Assembly: GCF_000346465.2 (NCBI RefSeq)
Contig: NC_034010.1
Coordinates: 4,203,003 to 4,267,002 of the forward strand
Reading direction: 5' to 3'
Source of the DNA: Prunus persica
Lineage: Eukaryota; Streptophyta; Magnoliopsida; Rosales; Rosaceae
Length of the DNA stretch: 64,000 nucleotides
The translations under genes and the position numbers were made by a program. Below the pieces are notes generated by a model. The model worked only from the letters and a program-made list of their open reading frames with translations. It searched no databases and was not told the DNA's origin. This document shows positions 24,426 through 36,260 of the stretch, in pieces. Position 1 is the stretch's first letter; each line of letters opens with the position of its first letter.

Positions 24426-24579
24426 AATTTTTCTTTTTAAATATACCAAGGCTAGAGAAATTAAAGCGTGTGGGGGCATNNNNNNNNNNNNNNNNNNNNN
24501 NNNNNNNNNNNNNNNNNNNNNNNNNNNNNNNNNNNNNNNNNNNNNNNNNNNNNNNNNNNNNNNNNNNNNNNNNNNNNNN
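24394..24579. other. 31-base poly(G) run and 100-N assembly gap
   Basis: A run of 31 G at 24394-24424 lies 55 bases before a block of exactly 100 N (24480-24579), followed by more G-rich text (gtgggggtgggggtggg). A round 100 N is a conventional unknown-length gap. The homopolymer is probably a sequencing or assembly artefact, although a G-rich low-complexity locus could have caused the gap. Confidence 0.85.
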
Positions 24580-26007
24580 CTTTCTCCACTCAGATTTGAC
24601 AATTTCTGTGTGTGTGTTTTGGCGTCGCCATGCGTGTGTGCGTGTGTGTTTTTGTGGGGGTGGGGGTGGGTGGTGTGGTGGTGTTGTATAAAGCTATGTG
24701 TATGCTAAATATACACACTTTGTTGCCAGAATCACCTACAATGGGCAGGTAAAAATGGTTGTAAAAATGCATAGCCGTGGAGATGCAAAATTAGATGCAC
24801 ATGTGCATCCTTTTTTTTACATCCTTTGCAGGTGGTACCCACAGAAGAAAAAGAGAGAGAGAATGTTGGAATCACTCTTCAGCCACCATACAAAATGATG
24901 TAGATGACGTGAGCACATCAAGTGGTGCATGGAAATCTTCAACAGCTCTATGATGAACGACTGCGATGGATTGGAATTCAAAATGGAAGGCCTAGATTTC
25001 ATGCAATTTGCATTGCACTTCCAATAGTTGAAAATATTAGAAAAAAAATACCTTAAAATGTTTAAAATATATTATAATTTTCTACATATATATCTTTAAG
25101 TTAGTTTGTAAGTAAAATCATGTGTTCTCCAAATTTAAATTTTTTAAAGTCCATTTGTAAAAATAAAATAAACCAAACATACACAAAATTAATTTTAAAA
25201 AGTTCAAAAAAGAAAAAAGAAAAAAGAAAAAAGAAAAAAGAAAAAGAATCATCACAAACAAATCGAGTATACGTCTTTGAATTTATATATTTCCCCATTA
25301 ATTGTAGCAAAAAATGCATTTACTCCCTTTGGAAGTGTAAATGGAATATAAAAGTAATTTTACACTCCCAAAAATACATCACCCACTGATGATGCTGTAA
25401 CTTAAGTAAATTGCGTTTGCAGATGGAACGAGGGAGAGAGAGAGAGAGTAGATATGCTATAGAAGACACAGTTATAGGTTTGTAAGTGTTTAAACTAAAA
25501 TGAAAAAAAGAGGGCGAATAAACTAGCCACTCCACTTTTTTGTCCAATCCAATAAACTAGCCACTCCACAGTTCTTGGTTACAAAGAAACTAGGTCTTTC
25601 GAATAACAACACTTCAACTAAGCTGTCACTTCTATTACGTACTGATGAATGACCTAGTGACACATCTTCTCAGCCTCAGGGTGTCCTTGACATATTGGAT
25701 TTGATGCCCAGCTGGAGGATTTGATTGTGGGATGTGGAGGTTATCTTATGACAAAAAGGGTTTAATGATGGATACATTACTTGGCAAATTTCGGATTACT
25801 GACTTAGTTGTCGATAATTAGAGTGTTAGGTGCAATCAATTTTCAAGGGAAAAAAAAAAAGAGTTAACAGGTTTCACACGTAACCGTATATTTTTTTATT
25901 TATATATAAGCAATATTTGGAGTGGTAAATTCAAACATAGGAGTTCAAATAAAAAGTAAATGCTCATAATTACTTGAGTTATAAGTTTATTCACCATGTA
26001 ACTACAG
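24580..26007. other. Intergenic; low-complexity tracts
   Basis: Contains GT-rich text (24600-24680), an (AAAAAG)n tract at about 25203-25247 and a short (GA)n near 25433-25448. A segment near 25310-25370 (gcatttactccctttggaag onwards to ttttacactccc) is loosely similar to 14215-14280, suggesting a dispersed MITE-like family. No gene. Confidence 0.4.
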
Positions 26008-27630
26008 GAGTTTGTTGATGATTTAGCATGCATCATACATGTAATTGCTGGTGTAGGGGAATTTCTAAAACCTTATTGACTTTGTTGGTGAAAAAGAATG
26101 GTGTGCCTGATTTGACCATGGTTGATCTCCCTGGAATCACTAGGGTTCCTGTTCATGGCCAGCCTGAGAATATTTATGACCAAATTAAGGATATGATCAT
26201 GGAGTATATAAAACCTGAACAGAGCATCATTTTAAATGTGTTGTCTGCGACTGTGGATTTTACTACTTGTGAATCGATTAGGATGTCACAGAGTGTGGAT
26301 AAAACTGGTGAGAGGACTCTGGCTGTGGTTACAATGGTTGATAAAGCACCAGAGGGACTGCTAGAGAAGGTTACAACTGATGAAGTCAATATTGGTCTTG
26401 GTTATGTCTGCGTAAGGAACCGGATTGGAGCTGAGACGTATAAGGAAGCTCTAGCTATTTCTGACCAACTATTTCAAACTCATCCTCTGCTTTCCAGGAT
26501 TGACGAATCTATAGTTGGAATTCATGTTTTGGCCCAAAAGTTGGTTCAAATTCAAGCCTCTAGCATAGCTAGAAACTTGCCGGATATTGTTAAGAAGATT
26601 AATGACAAGCTGAGTTCCTGCCTTTCAGAGCTCGACAAAATGCCAAAGAAATTGTCATCTGTTGCTGATGCCATGACAGCTTTCATCAACATCATTGGAG
26701 TGTCCAAAGAATCACTTAGTAAAATTCTTATTAGAGGAGAATTTGACGAGTACCAAAATGAAAAGCACATGCATTGCACGGCCAGGCTTGTAGAAATGCT
26801 CAATCAGTATGCTGATGAACTTCATAAGGCCAATGAAAGTGATCCCAAAAGTAACTTCTTAACGGAGGAGATTAAGGTTTTGGAAGAAGCGAAAGGTATT
26901 AGTCTCCCAATTTTCTTCCCCACAATGTCTTTCTTTCTATTTTGCAGGGAAAAGTGAGGGGAATTTCAAGTATACCCATTAGGTTTGTTGAGCAGGTGTG
27001 GAGTTATATTGGGGATGTGGTGATTTCTGTGTTAATGCATGACACACAAGGCTATTATCATCTTCATATGGCTACCAGAAGAGCTGGCCATAATCTTATA
27101 TCCAAGATGAAAGAAAGGTCAAACAGCTGGATCTTGGAGATTGTGGAAATGGAGAAACGTACAGATTTCACGTGTAATCCTGAATATGTATCTGAATGGA
27201 ATAGGCTCATGAACAAACAGAACGCATTCATAGATGGAGTCTTGAAGGATGAGCAACGGCCCTCTAAGATGGACATAGAGGGTATTGGGAGATTGAATTT
27301 GAAGGTCTAAGGAAGCACACTCATGTTGATCTATCTCAAGCTTTTGACTTGAAAATGCGGATGACTGCGTATTGGAAGGTTGTTCTGAGAAGGTTGGTTG
27401 ATTGCATGGCCTTGCATTTGCAGCTGACTGTTGCAAACCTTGTGAACAAAGAAATGGAGTTGGAGATTGGTTGTGAGTTAATGGGAGCAAATCACGGCGT
27501 TGGGATTGAGAGGATGCTGGAGGAAGCTCCATCAGTTGCAGTCAAGCGCGAGAAGCTCAACAAGAGCATCAAAAAGCTCAAGGATTCTAAGGAGGTGGTT
27601 GGTAAGATCTTGGATACTTATGCTGGTTAA
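26008..27630 (+). pseudogene. Dynamin-related protein 4 (DRP4C-like) pseudogene
   Basis: Read in three frames, this stretch covers most of a plant DRP4-type dynamin: the GTPase G3 motif DLPGITRVPV (near 26122), NIGLGYVCVRNRIG, the middle domain, then the GED-like C-terminus (FDLKMRMTAYWKVVLRRLVD onwards to ILDTYAG). Lesions: the N-terminus with the P-loop is absent; the frame shifts near 26055, near 26940 and again near 27285 (leading to an early stop at 27308-27310); and the G4 position, normally T-K-x-D, reads TMVD. An apparent GT..AG intron at 26896-26947 is better explained as coding sequence with a frameshift, because the translation on either side continues the family sequence. A functional DRP4 hydrolyses GTP and belongs to the Mx-like dynamins. 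This copy cannot. Confidence 0.88.
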
Positions 27631-27910
27631 CTTGTGGGATAGCTATAATGATCAATGTTCTGTTAATTTCTAGTTATTAGTATGTAGTTAAATGATGGCC
27701 ACTTTCTAGTTACAGCAGACATTTTGTGAGTCCTGTGTGGATGATCTGTTTCTGCTTAACTAAGGGCACATTTTGTTTATCATGTGCCTGGTTGCTCATC
27801 CTGTGTGTAACATATCTGTTTCTACGTAATTAAGATCGCGTTTTGCTTATAATCTTGTGGATGCTGATTTTGTTTCTACTCAGTTAAGAACACATTTTGT
27901 TTTTAAGTGG
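27631..27910 (+). repeat. 3' flank of DRP4 pseudogene; degenerate tandem units
   Basis: A loosely repeated unit of 54-70 bases (tgtttct.c..a.ttaag, then cattttgttt or cgttttgctt) starts near 27747, 27817 and 27871. It lies between the pseudogene stop and the copia insertion. Confidence 0.5.
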
Positions 27911-27915
27911 CTTCT

Positions 27916-28269
27916 TGTTGAAATATAATCCTGCAGCAGATTTCTTAGAGCTGAAGCTATTCTCTATTTGTTCTGTTTTTGGTCAGCTCATTTAAATGAT
28001 GTAAGGAGAGCCATTAGATCATAGTCTAGGTGGATTCTCTAGCTTAGATTTACTATGACAGGTGTAAGAATCTAATAGGATGACAGCTGTAATTCTGTTA
28101 GAAGAGAATCACATTTCTCTCCTAGCAGTCACACTATGTAAGCTGCAGTTTTGCAGAAATCAATAGAACAATGCATTTTTCATATTCTCCTATTCATTCT
28201 CTCTAGCTAAATGCTCTAGAAGAGTACCTCTTCCTAATCTGAGAAAGAGATAAACTCAGAATGATAACA
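27916..28269 (+). repeat. 5' LTR of copia element
   Basis: 354 bp, starting TGTTGAAATATAATCC and ending ATAACA. It is directly preceded by target duplication cttct and directly followed by the primer-binding site. Bases 27916-28263 align without gaps to 32489-32836. Confidence 0.95.
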
Positions 28270-28282
28270 TGGCCTCAGAGCC
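28270..28282 (+). other. Primer-binding site (tRNA-iMet type)
   Basis: TGGCCTCAGAGCC directly follows the 5' LTR. It matches the usual plant copia site TGGTATCAGAGC (complement of initiator tRNA-Met) except at two inner positions. Confidence 0.8.
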
Positions 28283-28391
28283 TAGTTTTGATTGTTTATT
28301 GGGCGTGAATCTGTGAAGAAGGAGCTGGTGCTTGGCTGAGCTGACGATTGAGCTCACTCAAAACTTCACGAAGCTTGTCTAGCTGCGTTTG

Positions 28392-31300
28392 ATGTCTAAT
28401 ATGGCAGGATCAAGCTCTTCTGAGCTTCGTACACCAGTATTCAATGGAGAAAACTATGAGTTTTGGAGCATTCGATTGAAGACCATTCTGAAATCTCATG
28501 GACTGTGGGATTTAGTTGAACATGGCTTTGATGCTTCAGATCCAACGAAGGAAGAAGGAAAGGAAGAGGGATCTAAAGCTGCTGAAGAAGAGAAATCTGT
28601 ATCAGCTGAGACCTTGATGAAAGATGCTCGTGCACTTGGACTGATCCAAGGTGCAGTCTCAGACCAAATTTTTCCCAGAATAGTGAATGAAGAAACCTCA
28701 AAAGGTGCATGGGATATCCTGAAGCAGGAGTTTAGAGGTGATAAACAGGTAAGAAGTGTGAAACTACAACGCTTACGTAGAGAGTTTGAATACACTCGTA
28801 TGAAGGATAGTGAATCATTTTCTGTTTATGCTGCTAAACTGTTTGATCTGATCAATCAAATGAAGAATTATGGTGAAGAGTTACCTAGAGAAAGAGTTGT
28901 GCAGAAATTGCTTATTAGTTTGCCTAGATCTTATGATTCTATATGTTCTGTGATTGAGCATTCAAAGGATCTTGACACTCTTGAAATTCAAGAAGTGGTT
29001 GCATCTCTCAAGAACTTTGAGCTCAGACTAGACAGGCACAATGAAAATTCAACAGAAAAGGCTTTCACTAGTCTGAACATTGAGAGTAAAAGCTCTAAGA
29101 ATGGAAGTTCTTCTGGAGGTAACAAGTCTCAGAAGAACTGGAAGGAAAATGGGAAGAATTGGAATAACAAGTCCAATTCAAATACCAAACCAAATGCATC
29201 AAATGATGGAACTAAAACACCCTGCAAGCACTGTGAAAAACTGCACTATGGCAAGTGCTGGTTTGAAGGAAAACCAAAATGCAGAGGATGTGGAAAGTTT
29301 GGTCACATGGTTAGAAATTGCCATGACAATCAATCTGTGCAGAAGGTGAACTATGCCAATCAGGTTGAAGAAACTGGAACATTGTTTTATGCATGCAATG
29401 CTGTGACAGATGTGAAAATGAGCAACTCTTGGTATGTGGACAGTGGCTGTAGCAACCATATGACTGGAGATGAAAGGCTACTGATAGACATTCGAAGGGA
29501 TGTAACTTCCAAGGTGAAAATGGGGACTGGAGAGACAATTCAAGTTGCAGGAAAAGGTACTCTTGTGATAGAAACCAAATCAGGCAGAAAACACATTCAA
29601 GAAGTGATGTTGGTGCCTGGTTTAGAAGAGAACTTGCTAAGTGTTGGTCAGATGATGGAACATGGGTATTGTTTAGTATTTGGAAAGGGAATGGGGACAA
29701 TTTTTGATGATTGGTCACTGCAAAACTCTATAGCTAAGGTTCCAATCACTAGCAATAGGTGTTTCTCTCTCACAATGGTACCTGCTACTCAGTTGGTGCT
29801 GAGAGCAAGTGTGACTCACAGTTTGCAGACTTGGCATAAAAGGCTGGGTCATCTTAATGATCAAAGCATCAAGATGCTAGCAAATCAAGACATGGTTCAT
29901 GGACTGCCTAGTCTGGAGAAGGATTTAGCAGTGTGTGAAGGCTGCAAGCTGGGAAAGCAGCATAGAGACTCATTTCCTGCAAAATCTACTTGGAGAGCTC
30001 AGTCTCCACTAGAATTAGTTCACACTGACATCTGTGGTCCAATGCAGACTGCATCAATGTCAGAAAACAGATATTTCCTGTTATTCATTGATGACCATAC
30101 AAGAATGGCTTGGGTTTATTTTCTCAGAAATAAATCTAATGCTTTTGAATGTTTCAAGAAGTTCAAAGCAATGACAGAATTGCAGAGTGGACACAAAGTG
30201 AAGTCACTTAGAAGTGATAGAGGTGGAGAATTCATGTCAAATGAATTCCTTGCATACTGCAGTGAGGCTGGAATACAAAGGCAGCTGACAGTGGCATATT
30301 CTCCTCAGCAAAATGGAGTTGCTGAGAGGAAGAACATGACAGTAATTGAGATGGCAAAGTCTATGCTACATGAAAAGAATCTTCCTTATGAATTTTGGGC
30401 AGAAGCTGTTCATACAGCAGTCTACCTTCTCAACAGATGTCCTTCTAAATCTCTTGAGAAAATGACACCATTTGAGGCCTACACAGGAAGAAAGCCAGGT
30501 ATTGCACACTTGAAAGTGTTTGGATGCCTATGTTATGTGCTTATTCCTTCTGTTTTGAGACACAAGTTGGAAGAAAATAGTCACAAATGCATTTTTGTGG
30601 GCTATGGATTGTGTGAAAAAGACTATAGACTGTATGATCCTAAGACAAGAAAGATTATCTTGTCTAGGGATGTCTATTTTGATGAAGAAGCCTCATGGAA
30701 ATGGGAGAATCCTAGCAATGCAGATGTGGGAATACCTATGCCAGATGGAAATCAAGATACTGCAGAAACTGAACAGAGGGTATTAGATGATCACTCTCAG
30801 TTCTTGGATACTCAAATGCAGATGGAAGAAGAAATTGCACCTCAAGGGGAAGAAATGCTTGAAGAGACTCAAAGGTTTGATCATACACCTCACAAGTGGA
30901 GGAATATTAATGACATCATGGCACAATGCAACATGTGCATTGTAGAACCTGACAGCTTTGAAGAAGTAGATTTGGATGAATCATGGAGATGTGCAATGGA
31001 GGCTGAATTGGAGATGATTGAGAAGAAAAATACTTGGAAATTAGTTGACAGGCCATCTAACAAACCAGTAATAGGTGTTAAGTGGGTCTACAAGGTCAAA
31101 CTGAACCTAGATGGTACTGTGCAGAAGAATAAAGCTAGGCTTGTGGCTAAAGGCTATTCACAGAAACCTGGAATCGACTAGAATGAGACATTTGCCCCTG
31201 TGGCAAGACTTGACACCATCAGAACTTTGATAGCTCTTGCAGCACAAAAGGAATGGAACCTATTTCAATTGGATGTGAAGTCTGCTTTTCTCAATGGCAT

Positions 31301-32501
31301 TCTAAAGAAGGAAGTTTATGTTGAACAACCTCAAGGATATGTTCAAGAAAGCAAGGAAACCAAGGTGTTCAGGTTGAACAAGGCTCTATATGGACTGAAG
31401 CAAGCCCCAAGGGCCTGGTATGATGAAATAGATGCCTATTTCAACACTGCAGGTTTCAAGAAAAGCTTAAGTGAAGCTACTCTCTATATCAAAACTGGTG
31501 ACACCTCAGGTATTATCATTGTCTCCCTCTATGTAGATGACATTATATATACTGGAAGCTGTCCTAAAATGCTTGAAGAATTTAAACAAGATATGATGCA
31601 ACACTATGAGATGACAGACTTGGGTCTGTTGCATCATTTTCTTGGCATGGGAGTGGAACAAACTGACAAGCATATTTTCATTCATCAAAAGAAATATGCC
31701 ATGAAAATTCTTGAGAAGTTTGGAATGAGAGATTGCAAGTCAGTGGCAATTCCATTAGTGGTGAATGAGAAATTGTGTAGAGAAGATGGGAGTGAAGCAG
31801 CAGATGAAAGTGAATTCAGACAGATTGTAGGAAGTCTCCTTTATCTGACTGCCACAAGACCAGATGTCATGTTTGCATCTAGCTTGCTTGCTAGATTTAT
31901 GCACAATCCCTCAAAGAAACACATGGGAATTGCTAAAAGGGTGCTGAGATACATTCAAGGCACATTGGATTTTGGAATTGAGTTTGCAAAAGGGAAGACA
32001 GCTACTCTAATTGGGTACTGTGATAGTGACTGGGCTGGGAGTGAAGATGATATGAGGAGCACCTCAGGATATGCCTTCACACTAGGCTCAGGCATGTTCT
32101 CTTGGGCTTCCATCAAGCAAAACACAGTTGCTCTATCTACAGCCGAAGCTGAATATGTGAGTGCTGCAGAAGCAACTTCACAAGCTAAGTGGCTGAGATT
32201 TGTGCTTGAAGATTTTGGTGAAGAACAGATAGAAGGGACTCAGATTCTATGTGATAACACCTCAGCAATTGCAATGGCAAGGAATCCAGTCCATCACCAA
32301 AAGACAAGACACATCAGCAGAAAATTTCATTTTATCAGAGAAGCCATTCAAGCAAAAGAAATTGAACTGATATACTGCAAAACAGAAGATCAGATAGCAG
32401 ACATCTTGACTAAAGCTCTACCTAAGGATCGGTTTGTGAGGCTGAGAAGCTTGCTTGGTGTGAAATCAGCTAAAGGATTAGAAGGGAGTGTTGAAATATA
32501 A
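28392..32501 (+). pseudogene. Ty1-copia gag-pol polyprotein, one nonsense codon
   Basis: A single frame of 1,369 codons, broken only by TAG at 31179-31181. Domains in order: gag (UBN2-type, residues about 10-230); zinc knuckle CRGCGKFGHMVRNC (about 297-310); aspartic protease WYVDSGCSNHMT (D about 350); GAG-pre-integrase WHKRLGHL with CEGCKLGK; integrase with D546, D609 and E645, a DD35E spacing; reverse transcriptase (WKLVDRP...KARLVAKGYS, QLDVKSAFLNG, LYVDDIIYTG); RNase H (GYCDSDWAG, STAEAEY). The stop falls at the start of the RT region, just before NETFAPVARLDTIRT, where the family has a sense codon. The frame ends inside the 3' LTR (stop 32499-32501). The order protease-integrase-RT-RNase H defines Ty1-copia. 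The start is the ATG at 28392, 122 bases after the LTR. With the stop, full pol cannot be made without readthrough. Confidence 0.95.
32471..32488 (+). other. Polypurine tract of copia element
   Basis: The purine-rich text aaaggattagaagggag lies directly before the TG of the 3' LTR, where plus-strand DNA synthesis is primed in LTR retroelements. It also encodes the last residues of pol. Confidence 0.75.
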
Positions 32502-32836
32502 TCCTGCAGCAGATTTCTTAGAGCTGAAGCTATTCTCTATTTGTTCTGTTTTTGGTCAGCTCATTTAAATGATGTAAGGAGAGCCATTAGATCATAGTCT
32601 AGGTGGATTCTCTAGCTTAGATTTGCTATGACAGGTGTAAGAATCTAATAGGATGACAGCTGTAATTCTGTTAGAAGAGAATCACATTTCTCTCCTAGCA
32701 GTCACACTATGTAAGCTGCAGTTTTGCAGAAATCAATAGAACAGTGCATTTTTCATATTCTCCTATTCATTCTCTCTAGCTAAATGCTCTAGAAGAGTAC
32801 CTCTTCCTAATCTGAGAAAGAGATAAACTCAGAATG
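32489..32836 (+). repeat. 3' LTR of copia element, first 348 bp
   Basis: Aligns to 27916-28263 with two substitutions and no gaps, then stops at ATG where the CACTA element begins. The missing last six bases (ATAACA) are at 43405-43410. Confidence 0.95.
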
Positions 32837-32866
32837 CACTACTACAAAAAAGCAAAAAGACGACGG
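32837..32866 (+). repeat. Left terminal inverted repeat of CACTA element
   Basis: Starts CACTACTACAAAAAAG and leads into AAAAAGACGACGG. It pairs with 43372-43401. The first 14 bases are identical and the rest match with a one-base shift and a few differences. Confidence 0.9.
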
Positions 32867-33271
32867 TAAATCACCGTCGTGTATTTGGTTTTTCAATGGT
32901 CGTGGAATCCACCGTCATCTTTTCCCTCATAAACCACGACGCTAAATAACCGTCGTTGTTAAACAATACAACGTCATCAAAAAATACAAAACGACGTCTT
33001 TGTACTGCAAAAAGATCTAAAAAAAGCAATCGATGATGATAATAGACGACCAATTCTCTAAAAAGACCGTCGTTAAAAAGGGAAAATATGACACATATTA
33101 AGAGAACAAGGCCGCAAGATAGACATACAACGACGACAATAAAAATACGCCGACGTTAAATATAATTTTCACGACAATAAAAAATATGACGTCTTTAAAT
33201 ACATTAGAAGACGACGTTATTGATACCTACTACGTCGCACATATAAACACAACCGTCGTACAATTAATTTT

Positions 33272-33760
33272 CCACTTCGATTTTTTGATAAAAGATGACG
33301 TGGAAATAGTTGTCAGTGTCATTATTTACGACGTATGTGTTTCTATAGTAGACGTTGAAAAACTAAACAACGTCAGTTACAAATATATGAGAGTCGTATT
33401 AAAAAATTTATACGTCCTATTTTCAGAAACAAACAACGACCATAAATATTAGACGTTGTTAAATACAACAACGTCGGAAAACAATAAAAACAGACGTGTT
33501 TAGTCTGCTAAAGTTCTACAACGTCTCTTATTTACAAAAAACCGTCGTGAAATAAATTTTCCACTTCGATTTTATCTAAAAAAGATGACGTGGAAATAGT
33601 TGTCAGTGTCATTATTTACGACGTATACATTTATATAGTCGACGTTGTATTTATATGTATTCATTACTCACGACGCACTTAATAATATAGACGACGTTGA
33701 ACGTCTAAACAACGTCGGTTCCAAATAAATGAGAGCCGTATTACAGAACATATAGACGGC
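33272..33760. repeat. Internal duplication, 289-bp offset
   Basis: The text from ccacttcgatttt through agatgacgtggaaatagttg to ttacgacgta at about 33272 recurs at about 33561, followed in both copies by related gacgttg/acaacgtc segments. This tandem duplication helped spread the CGACG motif in the left part of the CACTA element. Confidence 0.8.
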
Positions 33761-34173
33761 GTAGATTATGATGGGAGCCGTATTACAAATAACGTCGTTT
33801 AATTGTTATTAGACGGCGGTTATAATGAATTTCCGTCGGAATTAATTTCGTTCCTCTTCGTTTATAAAAGAACTTGCGACGTGGAAAATGTATGATGACG
33901 TCGTATTTTTTAACGTTCAGATTACATATCTCGTTTTTTAGACGTCGGTATTATGGGATTGGAGTCGTGTTATTTTGAATTACATGGCGGTTCTTTATCC
34001 TTCACCGACGTGATATCCTGAATAATTGCTTCACAATAGCGTCGTGGTTCTTCATTGTTACGTTGCTTTAAGACGTCGGTAAATATGCTGAATAACTGAT
34101 TCACAATAACGTCGTGTTTTATTTGAACGTAGAAAGTGAAGAAATCACATTACAATATATTACAAAATTAATG

Positions 34174-34563
34174 TCATACACTGCCAATTACATAAGCATC
34201 ATTCAATCCATATATCTTCACACCAAAATCACCAAAATCATTATCATCCATATCAATTTCTTCAGACACAAAACTGTACCTACTATGGCCATCATCTTCT
34301 TCAACATTTCTGCTAGCATTAGTAGTTGCTTCCCAAGGTTCTCCGTGAAATGTCCAATTCTTATAGCTTTGGTCAATTCCATTAAAGTATAAGTGATCCC
34401 TTATAATTCCAACCCCAAACAACTTCAAATTAACACATTTAACACATGGACAACGGATATGTGTTGTAGTTAGAAGATTTTCTACAGCAAAGTTCAAAAA
34501 TGCTTCCACCCCAAACTCATATGCCTTCGATCTTCTATCCGAGTGCATCCATGACTTATCCAT
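34174..34563 (-). pseudogene. Truncated TNP2-type CACTA transposase, N-terminus
   Basis: 129 codons from ATG 34563. The first about 85 residues match the transposase-associated domain at the N-terminus of TNP2-like proteins: DKSWM, RRSKAYEFGVEAFLNFA, the cysteine pair RCPCVKC, then DHLYFNGIDQSYKNWTFHGE. An acidic tail follows (EEIDMDDNDFGDFG) and the frame stops at 34174. Full transposases in this family are several times longer, with a Transposase_21 catalytic region downstream. Here everything to the left end (34.1 to 32.8 kb) is motif repeat, so the catalytic part has been lost. A spliced leader is plausible: a leader exon near 35385-35480 with donor cctgtaagt, and acceptor ataatag just before the ATG. 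The product might still bind DNA or other transposase subunits (inference). Confidence 0.8.
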
Positions 34564-34957
34564 CTCCGACACTATAACCTATTATCTATAATAAAGTGAA
34601 AATACAGGCAATGACCATCACTATAGCAGATTATACAATGATCTAATCGCAAGTAATAAACAACAGAGACGACGGGTTTTAATCAAAAACAGACGTATTT
34701 GGCATATATAGACGACGGATTTTCAACAGACGTCGTCTATTATACGTAATACAAACGACGGTTTATGAAAAAACCGTCGTGTATAAGTAATACAACGACG
34801 GTAGTTTAAAAACACCGTCGTGTAATCGTCGTCGTACGCCTTAAAATTCGTCGTGTCTCAGTTTATTTTCAAGAACACAAAACCCATTAAGAACACAACA
34901 TATATATGAAACCAAGCAAGAAACCAACATATACATGAAACCAAGCATGAAAACAAT

Positions 34958-35281
34958 AAATCCATTCCCAATTCAACATAACATAGGGTGATTAAAAGAT
35001 ACGACAAAATTAAATCCATTCCCAATTCAACATAACAGATAATGTAATCCATGAACCCATTAAACAGAAAATCCATGAACCCATACCTATAAGCATTGGT
35101 GCACTTTGCACCTTCTCCAGAGCGGAAAATGACAAGATCAAATAAAGGTGTCCTTTTGCTGGAAATCATTTGGAAGTTGGTGATGTGTCTTTTTGTGTTG
35201 ATTTCCAGCAAAAGTACACCTTTATTTGATCTTGTCATGAACCCATTAAACAGAAAATCCATGAACCCATACCTATAAGCA
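34958..35281. repeat. Near-perfect 40-bp hairpin between 46-bp direct repeats
   Basis: Arms at 35129-35168 and 35199-35238 (atgacaagatcaaataaagg onwards to tggaaatca, and its complement) match at 39 of 40 positions across a 30-base loop. Identical 46-base direct repeats (starting catgaacccattaaacagaa) lie at 35050-35095 and 35236-35281, and each contains atgaacccat twice. Just upstream, aatccattcccaattcaaca occurs twice (near 34967 and 35012). The block is free of the CGACG motif. Confidence 0.9.
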
Positions 35282-35379
35282 CATTATTAACAGATCGCAA
35301 AGCATATACCTAAAACCCTTTAACAAAACAACCTAATATCATTCAATGAATTTACAAGGGGAAGATAGGGTTTGTACTT

Positions 35380-35580
35380 ACAGGTTGGACGAGCTCACAG
35401 ATTCGACGAGCCTGGAGAGTGCAACTTTTAATTAGAGCAGAAGTGAGAGAGCGAAATGTTATGTCGCGTGAAATCTGAAATTTTAGGTTTCAGGGATCAA
35501 AGTATAAGACTAAGAGCCAAATCTAAAAAAATTTAGGTCGCGCGAAAATTTTTAGAGCGCGCGCGTTATAAAACGTCGAA
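35380..35580 (-). promoter_or_regulatory. Probable promoter and leader exon of TNP2-like gene
   Basis: On the minus strand a CG-rich stretch (gcgcgcgctc, cgcgcgac) is followed by a pyrimidine-rich leader and a consensus donor (aacctgtaagta near 35380). The motif repeats stop here. This is the expected layout of a promoter plus non-coding first exon for the gene starting at 34563. It is inferred from composition and the splice site only. Confidence 0.45.
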
Positions 35581-35880
35581 AGAAAAACCAAGGCGAAAGT
35601 TCTACAAGTACCGACGTAAATTTAATATTCCACGACGGAAACTTCATTTTTCGGATTAAGAACGTAAGGCCGTTCATTTTTCGGATTAATTTTAAATTTA
35701 TTTTGAATTTTTTATATAACGACGACTGAAAAACCACGTCGGTGTTAAGAAATTAAAGACGTTGTAAATTATATAAACCGACTTACATATTAAAATAACG
35801 TCGTTTAAAGCGTAAACCATGTCGTATGTTTTACTGTACGACGTAAAATATGTATTCCACGACCCAACCACCGTCGTTAA

Positions 35881-36260
35881 AAATTAATACACTAAACCCA
35901 TAAAATTAAATTATACAATTTAAAAAATTAAGTTTATAAAAGGTTTTATGGTTTTAAAGCCTAACATATAACATAGACTACCCAAAAATTATACTTTAAA
36001 AATAAACCCCAATAAATAACAACACTAATCTCTAAACCCTAGACTCTAAACCCTAAACCATAAAACTAGAAGTGATTTTATGACTCATCAAAACAATTTT
36101 GTTTTGGATGGTCATTTTAAATTTTTGTTATTCAAAATGAATTTTTTCAAGGTTTATGTGGAAGAAAATATATCAATGACTTCATAGGAGTTGACTTTTC
36201 AATTTTCTGATTTATTTTATATTTATTTTGAATATTTTGATATAAAAATAATAAAATATT
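35881..36260. other. Motif-poor AT-rich block inside CACTA element
   Basis: No gene. It includes aaaccctagactctaaaccc (near 36034), resembling plant telomere repeat AAACCCT, but as two or three scattered units only. Confidence 0.4.

Noticed and set aside
26896..26947. Possible 52-bp intron in the DRP4-like gene
   Set aside because: Its translation continues the dynamin family sequence (GISLPIFFPTMSFF), so it is coding sequence with a nearby frameshift.
33186..33452. ORF of 88 codons at the left of the CACTA element
   Set aside because: It is built from the motif repeats and a tandem duplication; no protein features.
36030..36065. Interstitial telomere repeat
   Set aside because: Only two or three non-contiguous AAACCCT-like units; no array.
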